In this document: one piece after another, positions 1 to 8,728 of the stretch | How the letters are laid out: every line of letters begins with the position of its first letter | Position numbering within the stretch: the stretch's first letter is position 1 | Notes under the pieces: model-generated | Databases searched by the model: none | Seen by the model: the letters and a program-made list of their open reading frames with translations, nothing else | Told to the model about the DNA's origin: nothing | From: Syntrophaceticus sp050949745 | Lineage (GTDB): Bacteria > Bacillota > DSM-12270 > Thermacetogeniales > Thermacetogeniaceae | Assembly: GCA_050949745.1 (NCBI GenBank) | Contig: JBMNGF010000018.1 | Location: 162,364 to 226,363 of the forward strand | Direction of reading: 5' to 3' | Length of the DNA stretch: 64,000 nt | Made by a program: the position numbers and the translations under genes

Positions 1-2
1 TC

Positions 3-797
3 GGGTTCCTTCTGTTCGAGCGCAACAACCGGGTCATCGGTCTGACCGAGGCTGGAAAGGAATTTTACAATTGGGCGTCGCAGATACTTCAAAGCTATGA
101 TAATGCGGTAAAGCGCTGCAAGAATATTGCTTCCGGCTACTCAGGGGACATTGCCATCGCGTTTGCAAGCTTATTCGACGGTCTGTTTTTCATGCCTCAG
201 CTGAAGGTTTTTAATAGGCGATATCCAAATGTGCAGATTAGAACACATACGGTGTCGCCCAATTATATGCAACAAGCCCTCAAATCTAGCGAAATAGACG
301 CTGCTGTGTGCTGGCCCTATGACTTTCTCGCTGATGAAGACCTTACAGTATACGACTTGTGTGATATGAATCTGATCCTTGCCGTCAATTCCCTACATCC
401 GTTTGCTTCTATGGAAAGGATACCTGCGGAACTCATGAAGCACGAGACCTGCTATATGCTGTCTGCCAGCAACCAGCAGCTAACGAAGAAGGACCTGCAA
501 AGCGAGCTGACCCACGCTGGGCTTTCAGAGCTGAATATCTGTGAATGTTCCACTACGGAGGAGGTATTCATGCAGTTGGAGATGAATAACAGCATAGCCC
601 TTGTCCCTGATTATTTCCGCAATTTTACGGACACTCAAATAGTGTACCGTGAAATAGATACCGACAAGAAGCTTGGTGCTGTACTGACCTTTTGCAACCT
701 AAAGAGCAACAAAAATCCCACCCTTGATCTACTCCGTCGCAGTATGCGAAAGCAGAACATATCCGATGCTGACAGGGTTTTCTTCACGGAGAAATAA
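3..797 (+). CDS. LysR-family transcriptional regulator (5' truncated by window edge)
   Basis: The open frame runs in from the window edge, so the start and most of the DNA-binding domain are missing. The first visible residues (LFERNNRVIGLTEAGKEFY) are the end of a LysR winged helix: the 'LF-R-..LT-AG' signature and the start of the linker helix. An effector-binding domain of the periplasmic-binding-protein fold follows to the stop. The regulator is convergent with larC, so it may control the lar/transport genes or something upstream of the window. The ligand cannot be told from sequence. An internal ATG at 192 is not a start, because coding continues upstream of it. Confidence 0.9.
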   Translation, partial: GFLLFERNNRVIGLTEAGKEFYNWASQILQSYDNAVKRCKNIASGYSGDIAIAFASLFDGLFFMPQLKVFNRRYPNVQIRTHTVSPNYMQQALKSSEIDAAVCWPYDFLADEDLTVYDLCDMNLILAVNSLHPFASMERIPAELMKHETCYMLSASNQQLTKKDLQSELTHAGLSELNICECSTTEEVFMQLEMNNSIALVPDYFRNFTDTQIVYREIDTDKKLGAVLTFCNLKSNKNPTLDLLRRSMRKQNISDADRVFFTEK

Positions 798-894
798 AAT
801 AAAGATATAAAATAAGCCGACCTGTCTACAGATGACCAGCCGACTCTTATTGCAGCAAACCGCCTCCCTGATGCGACTTTCTTCTCTGTCCTCC

Positions 895-2133
895 TCATTC
901 AGTTGCATCGTCGCAGTCCTTAAGCTCTTTTATGACATCCCGAATCGAGATTCCCTGTTCGAGGGCGATCCTGGCTATATCCTCATACTCGGCCTTGCGG
1001 CGCACTATCCCGCTGGTTTTGGAGATTTTGACCTGCACAGGGCCGAATCGGGTTTCCTTTGTCTCGATGGAGCGCTGGATACAGCTGCGGGCGCAGGTCT
1101 TTCTGCGGACACCCAGTGTCGTGGTGTGACGGAGCATCAACTTTGTGAGCTTTTCTGCATCTTCCGGTCTGGAAATCACAGTTAGCAAGGTTCCGGGTCT
1201 GAATTTCTTCATCTGGATGGGGGTTATGAACACATCCAATGCCCCGCTTTTCATCAAAAGTTCGGCGGCGAAGCCAATCTCCTCGCCGGTGCAGTCGTCA
1301 AGGTTGCATGAGAGCTCCTCCACGGTCATCACCGGTATGTTGGCCTCTCCAAGGAAGGCGCGCAGGATATTGGCTGCGGGAAATTCCTTTGTGCCCAGTC
1401 CGATACCGATCTTTTCGGTGGCCATCAGAGGCATTTGGCCGAATGAGGATGCGAAATATTTCAGAAGCGCCGCTCCTGTCGGCGTGCACAGCTCACCTTG
1501 GAAAGTGCCATAGCAGGGAACACCCCGCAGGATTGCGGCCGTTGCCGGCGTCGGTACTGGCAATATTCCGTGGGCGCAGTTCACCATGCCGCTTCCCACA
1601 TTGATCGGGCTACAGATTATTTTGTTTGCGCCTATTTTTTCCATCAGCATGCAGACGCCAGTGATGTCCACCAGAGCATCCAGCGCCCCGACCTCATGCA
1701 GATGTATCTCTTCCACCGGACAGCCGTGGGCCTCGCTCTCAGCCTCGGCGATAAGCTTGTATACTTCCAGCACATCGTTTTTGACCTTCTCGCTTACCGA
1801 TAGTCCTTTGATGATGCGCCGTATATCTGTTATTGAGGTATGGTGGTGACCATGTTTATGGTCATGGTTGTGATCGTGGTCATGACCAGTGAAAGAGGCG
1901 CCACTTTGCAGCACATCCTCGCTTATCTCCTCCTCGCCGCGGATAAATACATGCATGCGGGCACCCCGGATACCGGCGGAGGAAGCATATCCTCTTGAGA
2001 TCTCGACCTGAGGGAGGTTCAGCGCCCTGAGGTCCTCCACAAATTTTTCCGGTTCAGGCAGTAGTTCTGAGAGGGATGCCATAAGCATGTCACCTGCTGC
2101 CCCCATATTGCATTCTAGATACAAGACCTTCAT
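895..2133 (-). CDS. larC: LarC, nickel-pincer cofactor nickel-insertion protein
   Basis: 412 aa, the usual length of full LarC. The N-terminus has the family's MGAAGDML motif (residues 10-17), followed by a histidine-rich stretch (about residues 84-98, mostly H and D) expected for nickel handling. In the known pathway LarC is the CTP-dependent cyclometallase that inserts nickel into the pyridinium dithiocarboxylate nucleotide to finish the cofactor of LarA-type racemases/epimerases. In Lactiplantibacillus LarC is split by a frameshift; here it is one continuous frame. The start overlaps the stop of larB by 4 nt (ATGA), so the two are translationally coupled. Confidence 0.93.
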   Translation of the reverse strand: MKVLYLECNMGAAGDMLMASLSELLPEPEKFVEDLRALNLPQVEISRGYASSAGIRGARMHVFIRGEEEISEDVLQSGASFTGHDHDHNHDHKHGHHHTSITDIRRIIKGLSVSEKVKNDVLEVYKLIAEAESEAHGCPVEEIHLHEVGALDALVDITGVCMLMEKIGANKIICSPINVGSGMVNCAHGILPVPTPATAAILRGVPCYGTFQGELCTPTGAALLKYFASSFGQMPLMATEKIGIGLGTKEFPAANILRAFLGEANIPVMTVEELSCNLDDCTGEEIGFAAELLMKSGALDVFITPIQMKKFRPGTLLTVISRPEDAEKLTKLMLRHTTTLGVRRKTCARSCIQRSIETKETRFGPVQVKISKTSGIVRRKAEYEDIARIALEQGISIRDVIKELKDCDDATE

Positions 2134-2939
2134 TTGGATCCCTCCATATGATTGATGCGTCCCGCCAGGAAGCCTGCACCGAAACCGTTGTCGATATTGA
2201 CCACACTGACTCCGCTGGCACAGCTGTTGAGCATGTTCAAAAGGGCCGAAATGCCGCCTAAGCTGGCTCCATAGCCTACGCTGGTAGGGACCGCGATTAC
2301 CGGCGCGTCCACAAGGCCCCCTACGACGCTTGGCAGGGCGCCCTCCATCCCAGCGACCGCGATGATCACACGAGCACCCATAATAACATCCAGCTTTGCC
2401 AGGAGGCGGTATAGTCCGGCTACGCCTACATCATAGATCCGCTCGACCCGGTTGCCAAGCGCCTCGGCGGTGAGGGCTGCCTCTTCGCTTACGGGCTGGT
2501 CGCCGGTCCCTCCGGATACGACGGCGATATAACCGTCTCCGGTGTCTTTGAACTCCCTGTTGACGATGCCGACCTTTGATAGGGGATCATAGAACAGATC
2601 GAGGCTTTTTCCAACGAGCTCTGCGGCCTCAGGCTTCATCCTGGTGATCAAAATGTTTTTATCCCCGTGGGCATCCATGGCCTGTGCTATCTTTAGTATC
2701 TGGTCAGCTGTCTTTGCAGCACCATAGATGACCTCCTGTGCACCTTGACGCAGGGCTCGGTGGTGGTCAATTTTTGCAAACCCGATATCCCCCTCAAAGG
2801 GCTGTATCTTAAGCTTGCATTTGGCCTCCTGCGGGGTCATCGTTCCGGCTTGGACCGCCTGTAGAATTTTCATTGTCTCCATATCAGTATTTTCCTCCTC
2901 ACGAGTCTCAGCTTCCAAAATTTCTAGGGGGCTGTGCAT
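2130..2939 (-). CDS. larB: LarB, pyridinium-3,5-biscarboxylate mononucleotide synthase
   Basis: 269 aa, related to AIR carboxylase (PurE). The C-terminal half shows the family core: VSGGTGDQPVSEEA, then GVAGLYRLL, VVAGMEGALPSVV-like and GYGASLGGISALL segments. LarB carboxylates and hydrolyses nicotinic acid adenine dinucleotide, the first step of nickel-pincer cofactor synthesis. The listed start is the first ATG; the METMKILQ methionine 20 codons in is an alternative. larB follows the aldo/keto reductase gene by about 80 nt and overlaps larC. The sulfur-transfer protein LarE and a LarA-like enzyme are not in this window. Confidence 0.92.
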   Translation of the reverse strand: MHSPLEILEAETREEENTDMETMKILQAVQAGTMTPQEAKCKLKIQPFEGDIGFAKIDHHRALRQGAQEVIYGAAKTADQILKIAQAMDAHGDKNILITRMKPEAAELVGKSLDLFYDPLSKVGIVNREFKDTGDGYIAVVSGGTGDQPVSEEAALTAEALGNRVERIYDVGVAGLYRLLAKLDVIMGARVIIAVAGMEGALPSVVGGLVDAPVIAVPTSVGYGASLGGISALLNMLNSCASGVSVVNIDNGFGAGFLAGRINHMEGSK

Positions 2940-2971
2940 AATCCTTCAGTAGACAGGTTAGTTGTTAGGTA

Positions 2972-2999
2972 ACAAGGAGCGCTCTGCAGCGCTCCTTGT
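2972..2999. repeat. Perfect inverted repeat between the aldo/keto reductase gene and larB
   Basis: Arms of 12 nt (2972-2983 and 2988-2999, ACAAGGAGCGCT and complement) enclose a 4-nt loop. Neither side has a run of T, so it is more likely an RNA-stabilising or processing hairpin within one minus-strand transcript than a full terminator. It could lower larBC expression relative to the upstream gene. Confidence 0.7.
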
Positions 3000-3020
3000 C
3001 ATTCACAAACCATTATCAAA

Positions 3021-4214
3021 TTAGATCTCTACCTGCTTATCCTTCTGGATATTGGCCTCAGGATTATAGGACTCAATTTCAGCCTCTACATAGTCATGCA
3101 GGTATTTGCTTATGGGCAGATTTTGGGGACAGACCTTCTCGCACCTTTTACAGTCTTTACATGCAGAGGCAGGGCCGTGGCCTTGCTCGATATAGCTCAA
3201 GTAATAGAATGCCTGAGTCATAACATCGTTCTCGGAACTGCTCTTCTGGAGCCTCTTCCAGTCATTGTAAAGAGCGAAGTAATCGGGGATGGCGATCTTT
3301 TGCGGGCATTCGTCAACACAATATCTGCAGTATGTACAGGCGATAGCAGTATTGCTGTTGATGATTTCGACCACCTTGTCGATGATCTTATATTCCTCTT
3401 CATTAAGGGGAACGAAGTTCTCGAAGGTCTTCATATTGTCATCAAGAAACTCCATTTTGGGCATGCCTGCCAGCACTACGCGAACGCCGGGTAGGCTCCC
3501 CACATACCTGTACGCCCAGGATGCGATGGATGCATCAGGGTTATACTCCTTCATGAGTTTCTTTGCTTCATCGGGGATCTCGGCCAGTGTGCCTCCCTTG
3601 CAAGCTTCCATAACGACGATGGGTTTGTCATGCTTTATTGCGACCTCGTAGATCTCCTTAGAGCGGATCGCCGGGTTGACCCAGTCGATGTAGTTCAGCT
3701 GCAAAACAACGAAGTTGATCTCCGGATGCTCAGTCAGAATCATATCGAGGAACTCTGGAGAGTCATGCAGTGAGACGCCGAATTCTCTGAATTTCCCTTC
3801 TGCTCTTTTTTTCTTGAGGAATTCGAATGTATCCCATTTTTTGCAGTTTTCATAAGACTCTTTGCCGATGCTGTGGATAAGATAGAAGTCGAAGTAGTCA
3901 ACCTGACATTTTTTGAGCTGTTCTTCAAAGATTCGCTCCATGTCTTCTTTCTTCTTCATGAACTTAATTGGCATCTTGGTGGAAAGCAGAAAAGAGTCTC
4001 TCGGATATCTAGCTACCAGTGACTTGCCGAGAGCTGTTTCCGAGAGCTGACCGTGATAGATATATGAAGTATCAAAATAGTTGTAGCCTTGGGCCATAAA
4101 TTTGTCTATCATCTTATCGAGGGTCTCGTAGTCTATGGACATCTGATTGTTGGGATCCAAAAGCGGTAAGCGTAGTCCGCCGAATCCGAATCTTTTACCA
4201 AAATCAATCGTCAT
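3021..4214 (-). CDS. Aldo/keto reductase with C-terminal 2x[4Fe-4S] ferredoxin domain
   Basis: 397 aa. Residues 1 to about 280 form an aldo/keto reductase barrel: FDTSYIYHG carries the catalytic Asp and Tyr, STKMP the Lys and YLIHS the His. The C-terminus carries two four-cysteine clusters, CTYCRYCVDECP (293-304) and CKDCKRCEKVCP (352-363). This AKR plus 4Fe-4S architecture is common in anaerobic clostridia, where it is thought to couple carbonyl/alcohol redox to ferredoxin-like electron flow; the substrate is unknown. It is divergent from the MFS gene at 4952 and probably leads an operon with larB and larC, suggesting an oxidoreduction step in the same pathway as the nickel-pincer enzyme (inference). 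Confidence 0.9.
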   Translation of the reverse strand: MTIDFGKRFGFGGLRLPLLDPNNQMSIDYETLDKMIDKFMAQGYNYFDTSYIYHGQLSETALGKSLVARYPRDSFLLSTKMPIKFMKKKEDMERIFEEQLKKCQVDYFDFYLIHSIGKESYENCKKWDTFEFLKKKRAEGKFREFGVSLHDSPEFLDMILTEHPEINFVVLQLNYIDWVNPAIRSKEIYEVAIKHDKPIVVMEACKGGTLAEIPDEAKKLMKEYNPDASIASWAYRYVGSLPGVRVVLAGMPKMEFLDDNMKTFENFVPLNEEEYKIIDKVVEIINSNTAIACTYCRYCVDECPQKIAIPDYFALYNDWKRLQKSSSENDVMTQAFYYLSYIEQGHGPASACKDCKRCEKVCPQNLPISKYLHDYVEAEIESYNPEANIQKDKQVEI

Positions 4215-4951
4215 TGTATTTACCTCCTAAATTGTTCGGGCATAAACACATCAGCCGTCCTTCGGAGCGAACAGCCAGGTTTATACACATCTCAAGGGAA
4301 ACGTAAGTAAATACAGTATCTGACTTATCCAACTATAAATATTTTAAATAGGATTTCAATCCAAAGTCAATGGACCTTTGCTCGCTATTGCCAAATCGCT
4401 TAACGCCGCATAGTGCTAAAAGTATTGCTTATAGTAAAAAATAGGTGGTTTACAAGGAGTGATATCGCCACAGCCGGACTGCTTTGACCAGATAATGATT
4501 ATAATGGAAAATGAAGGGGGATATTGCCAAATCATTGCTAAATATTGCGTATCAGGTAAATTTCTAGCATTTCGGTTGATTCGATTTTGATATCAAAGGC
4601 TCCCCAATGATTCACTTTACTTATCATCCTTGCCGCGATATTATCCCCCAAAAAATTAATATTTCCCTGGTATAACGCGGCTTTTTCTTTGTTTATTTAT
4701 CAAAATCCAAGCTTTTTTCGAAGCATTTTAGCCCATTGTCTTTCTAAGAGAATAATGTTATTCTTCTCAGGAAATCCACAATACTGTTACCACCGTCGGA
4801 GCGGGGGTGCCGGTTATGGTTCGGGATTTCAACGAGTATCCGACTTATCCACTCTTAAAGTTTTCCTGATTTTGTGTTTATGTATTTCCAGAAAGATTTA
4901 GAAAGATTTAGAATGTTTTAGGAAAGATTCGGAAAGAGAGGAATCTTAAAA
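4215..4951. other. 737-bp divergent regulatory region with direct repeats
   Basis: No gene is convincing here. It lies between the divergent reductase and MFS starts. Visible structure: a 17-nt direct repeat AGTATC(T/C)GACTTATCCA at 4315-4331 and 4835-4851, each ending 101 nt from the nearer start codon; a 12-nt direct repeat TATTGCCAAATC at 4386-4397 and 4522-4533; and short tandem GAAAGATTTA-type units at about 4889-4925, just ahead of the ribosome site. These are candidate binding sites for a regulator such as the LysR protein. Promoter hexamers were not clear by eye. Confidence 0.5.
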
Positions 4952-6166
4952 ATGAATAATCAAGTATCAGGACGGGCATTGCTAATAACCGCTTTTTTCA
5001 CATTGTTTATGGCAGTCATGACCTTTAATTTGCTTGTCTTTCCCGCCTGCGCAGTCGATACCATGGATGCTTACGGCATAGGACAAGCGGGGCTCACAAC
5101 CCTTGCCTCTGTTACCTCGGTGGTCGGACTGTTCGGTGGCATCATTTTTGGTCCTTTGCTGGACCGTTTCGGTTCCCGTAAGACGATTATGATCGCCATG
5201 CTGATCGGTATCGTGCTCTTCTTTGTTCGTGCCTTTGTTGCCAGTTATACTCTTGTAGTCGTCTTGACCTTCCTCGCATCTTTTTTCGTCGGTGTCTGTC
5301 AAGTCGCTGCTGCGAAGGTGCTTGACACATGGTTTACCAAAGATAAGGTTTCTGTCGCTTTCGCATTCCAGGCAGGTGGCGCCGGCTTTGGTTCTGCTAC
5401 CGTGTTTGTCGTGGGCGCTGCAATCGGACTCCATAATTCCCTGTTGTTAGTGGCGTTCGCTTACATAGTGCTGTGGGTCGCTTGGATTATCATTGGCAAG
5501 GACGGACCTGTCGCTGTCAGTGCAGAAGCGCCTCCAAAGGGAGGTACCGCCAAAGTCTACAAAAGCTCCTATTTATGGCTGCTATCTATTGCCGCTTCTT
5601 GTGCAGTCGGCGCAACATTGCTCGTCAATACTTACGTCATTAACGCATTTGTTTCCAAGGGATTGGATCCTGCCGGTGCCGCGATGATGGGCACGGTCAT
5701 TAACCTGTCGCTTCTTGTGGGCGGTTACTTCGGGACCTTCCTTATGGGAGTTATTAAGAGATACAATGTCGTTACCTTTATTTGTTTTGCTGGCGGTGCC
5801 TTGGGCTATCTGCTCAGCTGGTTTACACCACTTGGCATTAACACCTGGATATTTATGGTGATCGGTGGGCTGATTCAGGGCGGCGCTATCGGTGCTTGTT
5901 CTAGCCGTACCCCTCTTGTCCCACTTACCGGACAGTTCCCGCAGGAATATATTGGCACAGCAGCAGGAGCGCTTGAGACCATTAAGAGCCTTCTGACTTT
6001 TGTATTTCCTATTGTCATTGCCAATCTGTTTCAAACGAACTACAACGCCATTTTCATCACTTTTGCCGTGGTGGGTGTTATCGGCATTATAACCGGCGCT
6101 CTTATGGTGCCTGAGCTGGGTCCCAAGGGCAAGCTTCAGATGGAGGCTGCTGCAAAAAATCAATAA
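4952..6166 (+). CDS. MFS transporter (OFA/oxalate-formate antiporter-like)
   Basis: 404 aa with twelve predicted membrane spans and the major-facilitator loop 2-3 motif GPLLDRFGSRKT after span 2. An AGAGAGGAA ribosome site lies 8-9 nt before the ATG. The layout, with a short central loop near residue 190 and no large hydrophilic domains, fits the oxalate/formate antiporter-like clade that carries small carboxylates. Its position beside larBC, an SDR and an AKR suggests uptake or exchange of a hydroxy- or oxo-acid (inference). The second MFS gene at 7246 has the same size and style, so the pair may have arisen by old duplication. Confidence 0.85.
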   Translation: MNNQVSGRALLITAFFTLFMAVMTFNLLVFPACAVDTMDAYGIGQAGLTTLASVTSVVGLFGGIIFGPLLDRFGSRKTIMIAMLIGIVLFFVRAFVASYTLVVVLTFLASFFVGVCQVAAAKVLDTWFTKDKVSVAFAFQAGGAGFGSATVFVVGAAIGLHNSLLLVAFAYIVLWVAWIIIGKDGPVAVSAEAPPKGGTAKVYKSSYLWLLSIAASCAVGATLLVNTYVINAFVSKGLDPAGAAMMGTVINLSLLVGGYFGTFLMGVIKRYNVVTFICFAGGALGYLLSWFTPLGINTWIFMVIGGLIQGGAIGACSSRTPLVPLTGQFPQEYIGTAAGALETIKSLLTFVFPIVIANLFQTNYNAIFITFAVVGVIGIITGALMVPELGPKGKLQMEAAAKNQ

Positions 6167-6223
6167 TATCGCTTTTCTGGCGTTCGCCAAAAGAATTAAT
6201 TAAATCAAAGGAGGATATTTACC

Positions 6224-7051
6224 ATGCAAGATATGCTGAAAGACCAGGTTGCTATCGTTACCGGCGGTGCATCCGGAATGGGGGAAGCCACCGCTAAGCT
6301 TTACGCAAAAGAAGGAGCAAAGGTCGTTATCGCTGATTTTAACCCCGAGACCGCTCAGAAGGTTGTCGATGATATTATTGCAGACGGCGGCGTCGCCCGT
6401 TTCTATCATCCTATGGATGCCTCCGACCGTGCACAGGTCGAGTCCATTGTAGAAAAGACCATCGAGGAGTTCGGTCGCGTGGACATTCTCGCCGCATACG
6501 CAGGTAAGACCTTTGACGGCGATCCCAATATGACACAACAGGAGTGTTTGGAAAAAACCACCGCTGTCAACCAGTGGGGAGTGTATTACAGTTGCTTCGC
6601 AGTTGTCCCTCAGATGAAGAAACAGAAGAGCGGCAAGATCATCATCTGCTCCTCCAACGGTGCGTTCAACCCCACCGCTCCCGCTTATGAGTATCATATG
6701 GCAAAAGGCGCCTGCGAATCGCTGACCGTCAACCTTGCCATGGATCTTGCAAGGTTTGGTATTCGTGTCAATTGCATAAAACCCGGACCAATCATCACTC
6801 CATTTTGGGATGAACTAATGGAAGCCGGAGATGAGCGTACCAAGATGCTCCAAGGCATTGCGGACATCGAGGTTCCTCTGGGACGCCTCGGTACAGCCGA
6901 TGATATCGCAGGGCCAGCTCTATTCTTTGCATCAGAGCTCTCCAGCTATGTCACCGGGCTTTGCTTGTATGTGGCAGGCGGCATGGGTTATGTCTATGCT
7001 TACGCCCAGTCATCCATTGCACATGCGGGAACAGGCCGCAAAGACATCTAA
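6224..7051 (+). CDS. SDR-family NAD(P)-dependent oxidoreductase
   Basis: 275 aa classical short-chain dehydrogenase. The nucleotide-binding TGGASGMG sits at residues 13-20; an acidic residue at the end of beta-2 (IADFNPE) favours NAD; the catalytic Ser is in CSSNGAF and the Tyr-x3-Lys is YHMAK. A full AAAGGAGGA ribosome site stands 9 nt before the ATG. The gene sits 57 nt behind the first MFS gene on the same strand and ends in a strong terminator, so the two form a transport-plus-dehydrogenase unit. It probably interconverts a secondary alcohol and ketone or hydroxyacid and oxoacid; the substrate is not readable. Confidence 0.9.
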   Translation: MQDMLKDQVAIVTGGASGMGEATAKLYAKEGAKVVIADFNPETAQKVVDDIIADGGVARFYHPMDASDRAQVESIVEKTIEEFGRVDILAAYAGKTFDGDPNMTQQECLEKTTAVNQWGVYYSCFAVVPQMKKQKSGKIIICSSNGAFNPTAPAYEYHMAKGACESLTVNLAMDLARFGIRVNCIKPGPIITPFWDELMEAGDERTKMLQGIADIEVPLGRLGTADDIAGPALFFASELSSYVTGLCLYVAGGMGYVYAYAQSSIAHAGTGRKDI

Positions 7052-7085
7052 TTTTGTTGATTTTTCGCTTATCCTAATCCCATGG

Positions 7086-7123
7086 AAAAGCAGGGAGAAG
7101 TTCGTTCTCCTCTCCCTGCTTTT
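7086..7123 (+). terminator. Intrinsic terminator after the SDR gene
   Basis: Arms AAAAGCAGGGAG (7086-7097) and complement (7112-7123) are followed by TTTTT. An inner GAGAA/TTCTC pairing extends the hairpin. It separates the MFS-SDR unit from the second MFS gene. Confidence 0.85.
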
Positions 7124-7245
7124 TGTGAATATTTTCTTGCTCAGTAGAATTATTAGCTCATTTTTCATAGGTCGATAGGACCATCGGGTGGCACTCTCGC
7201 TTTTGCAGGCCGTGCCATAACCGTACAGAAAGGAGGAAATATCAA

Positions 7246-8457
7246 ATGGATCCAAAGGTAAAACCGACAGGCAAGCGCTGGGCAGTACTTTTTGTCATAT
7301 TCATTGGTTGTGTAGTTGGTTCCTTCTCGCAGTTTGTGACAACAGCCTTCGGCGGATATCTGATGGATGATATCGGTCTGAGCACATCGCAATTTGGCGC
7401 CATCACCATGTGTCCCATGCTAACGGGCATAATCTTTTCCATTTTTGCTGGCACCATCGCTGATAAAAAAGGTGTCCGCTTTTCGGTATTCGTTGCCGGC
7501 ATTATCGGAATCATCGGTGCTGCACTCAGGATCATATCCATGAACTATGGGATGCTGATGATTTCCAGCTTTTTGCTCGGCTTTCTTCCGGTATTCATCT
7601 CTTCTAACTCTGCGAAACTCATATCCGAATGGTTTCCGAAAAAAGAGATCAGTATTGCAATGGGCATATTCATGGCCGGCGGTGGCGCAGGTAACGCTAT
7701 TGCTCAGGCGATCACCGCATACTTTGGGACTTTCCACAATGCATGTGTAGTGACCCTTATCATGATGGTCATAGCGTATGTCCTGTTTTTGGTCGTTGCT
7801 TCTGATCGTCCCGAAGGCGCCACTCCGCCTCCCGCGGACGTGCCTATCTCACAGACCATTGGCAACGTGCTGAGGCTCAAGCATATATGGATTATCGGCC
7901 TTACTATGATCTGCTTCATGGTCGGCAATATGACCGTCTCCATTTACCTCACTACGGCGCTTACTACCAGAGGTATCCCAGTGACCACGGCAGGTTTTGT
8001 TACATCTGCATTTGCCACTGGCATCATGATCGGCACTATTTTCGGTGGCGCGGTGATACTCAAGATAGGCAAGGGCAAGTTCCGTATTCCTTCTCTGTTC
8101 GTCGGTATCATAGGTGGTATCTGCATATATGTGGGATGGACCTTTGCTTCCCCTGCCATATCGGCAGTTCTTATGTTTATCGGTGCCTTGTGCTGTGGCG
8201 CGTTGGTGCCGGTGAGTATGTCGGCGATGGTCTACATTCCCGGCATGAAGCCCGAATACATGGGCGCCGCTGGCGGCTATGCGAACATGATGCGCTTTCT
8301 CGCTGCCTTTGTGTTCCCCTCTTACATCATAGCGCCTATAGCGGGCAACAACTTCAATGTCTTCATGATATTTGCAGCTGTTGCAGTCGTTCTTTTCGGT
8401 GTATTTACAATGGGGCTTCCCGAGGTACTCGAAAAGCAGCCTGACCCGGTAAGCTGA
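7246..8457 (+). CDS. MFS transporter
   Basis: 403 aa, twelve predicted membrane spans, with the MFS motif as GTIADKKGVRFS between spans 2 and 3. A ribosome site GAAAGGAGG lies 9 nt before the ATG. Because a strong terminator precedes it, it should have its own promoter, although none was obvious to me. It is followed by a REP-like element and a terminator hairpin. It likely imports or exchanges a small organic acid like its neighbour; substrate assignment is not possible from sequence. Confidence 0.85.
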   Translation: MDPKVKPTGKRWAVLFVIFIGCVVGSFSQFVTTAFGGYLMDDIGLSTSQFGAITMCPMLTGIIFSIFAGTIADKKGVRFSVFVAGIIGIIGAALRIISMNYGMLMISSFLLGFLPVFISSNSAKLISEWFPKKEISIAMGIFMAGGGAGNAIAQAITAYFGTFHNACVVTLIMMVIAYVLFLVVASDRPEGATPPPADVPISQTIGNVLRLKHIWIIGLTMICFMVGNMTVSIYLTTALTTRGIPVTTAGFVTSAFATGIMIGTIFGGAVILKIGKGKFRIPSLFVGIIGGICIYVGWTFASPAISAVLMFIGALCCGALVPVSMSAMVYIPGMKPEYMGAAGGYANMMRFLAAFVFPSYIIAPIAGNNFNVFMIFAAVAVVLFGVFTMGLPEVLEKQPDPVS

Positions 8458-8546
8458 TTTATCCCGGGGTATGCATTGGGATGGTTTTTGCTGCATTTTT
8501 GGAAGAAAAATAGTCTCGTTACTTCCCAGTGCCAGTTGCTGTTAAT

Positions 8547-8573
8547 GTGGCAAGGGAAAGGTCCCTCCGCCAC
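8547..8573. repeat. REP-like palindromic element, degenerate copy
   Basis: GTGGCA (8547-8552) and GCCAC (8569-8573) flank a GGGAAAGGTCCC core. This matches the layout of the better copies at 16999, 17042, 21959 and 49587. A small CCCGC/GCGGG hairpin follows at 8586-8599. Confidence 0.5.
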
Positions 8574-8623
8574 CTCTCGCACCTGCCCGCAAGGGCGGGT
8601 GGAGGCAGCGCCGTATTTAATAA

Positions 8624-8657
8624 ATAACCGCCGGTTGAAAAAAGACTCGGCGGTTAT
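8624..8657. terminator. Bidirectional terminator candidate between convergent genes
   Basis: A perfect 10-bp stem, ATAACCGCCG (8624-8633) with its complement (8648-8657), has a 14-nt loop between the second MFS gene (+) and the WYL regulator (-). The T-rich stretch after it is weak on both strands. Confidence 0.6.
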
Positions 8658-8728
8658 CTGTTTATGCAAGGGTGACGATTTATTACCCCACTTATACAGT
8701 AAACTACAGGGGTAATATAGGTGGGATG

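Noticed and set aside
4689..4901. 70-codon plus-strand ORF in the divergent region
   Set aside because: No ribosome site, improbable composition, and it spans the repeats; treated as non-coding.
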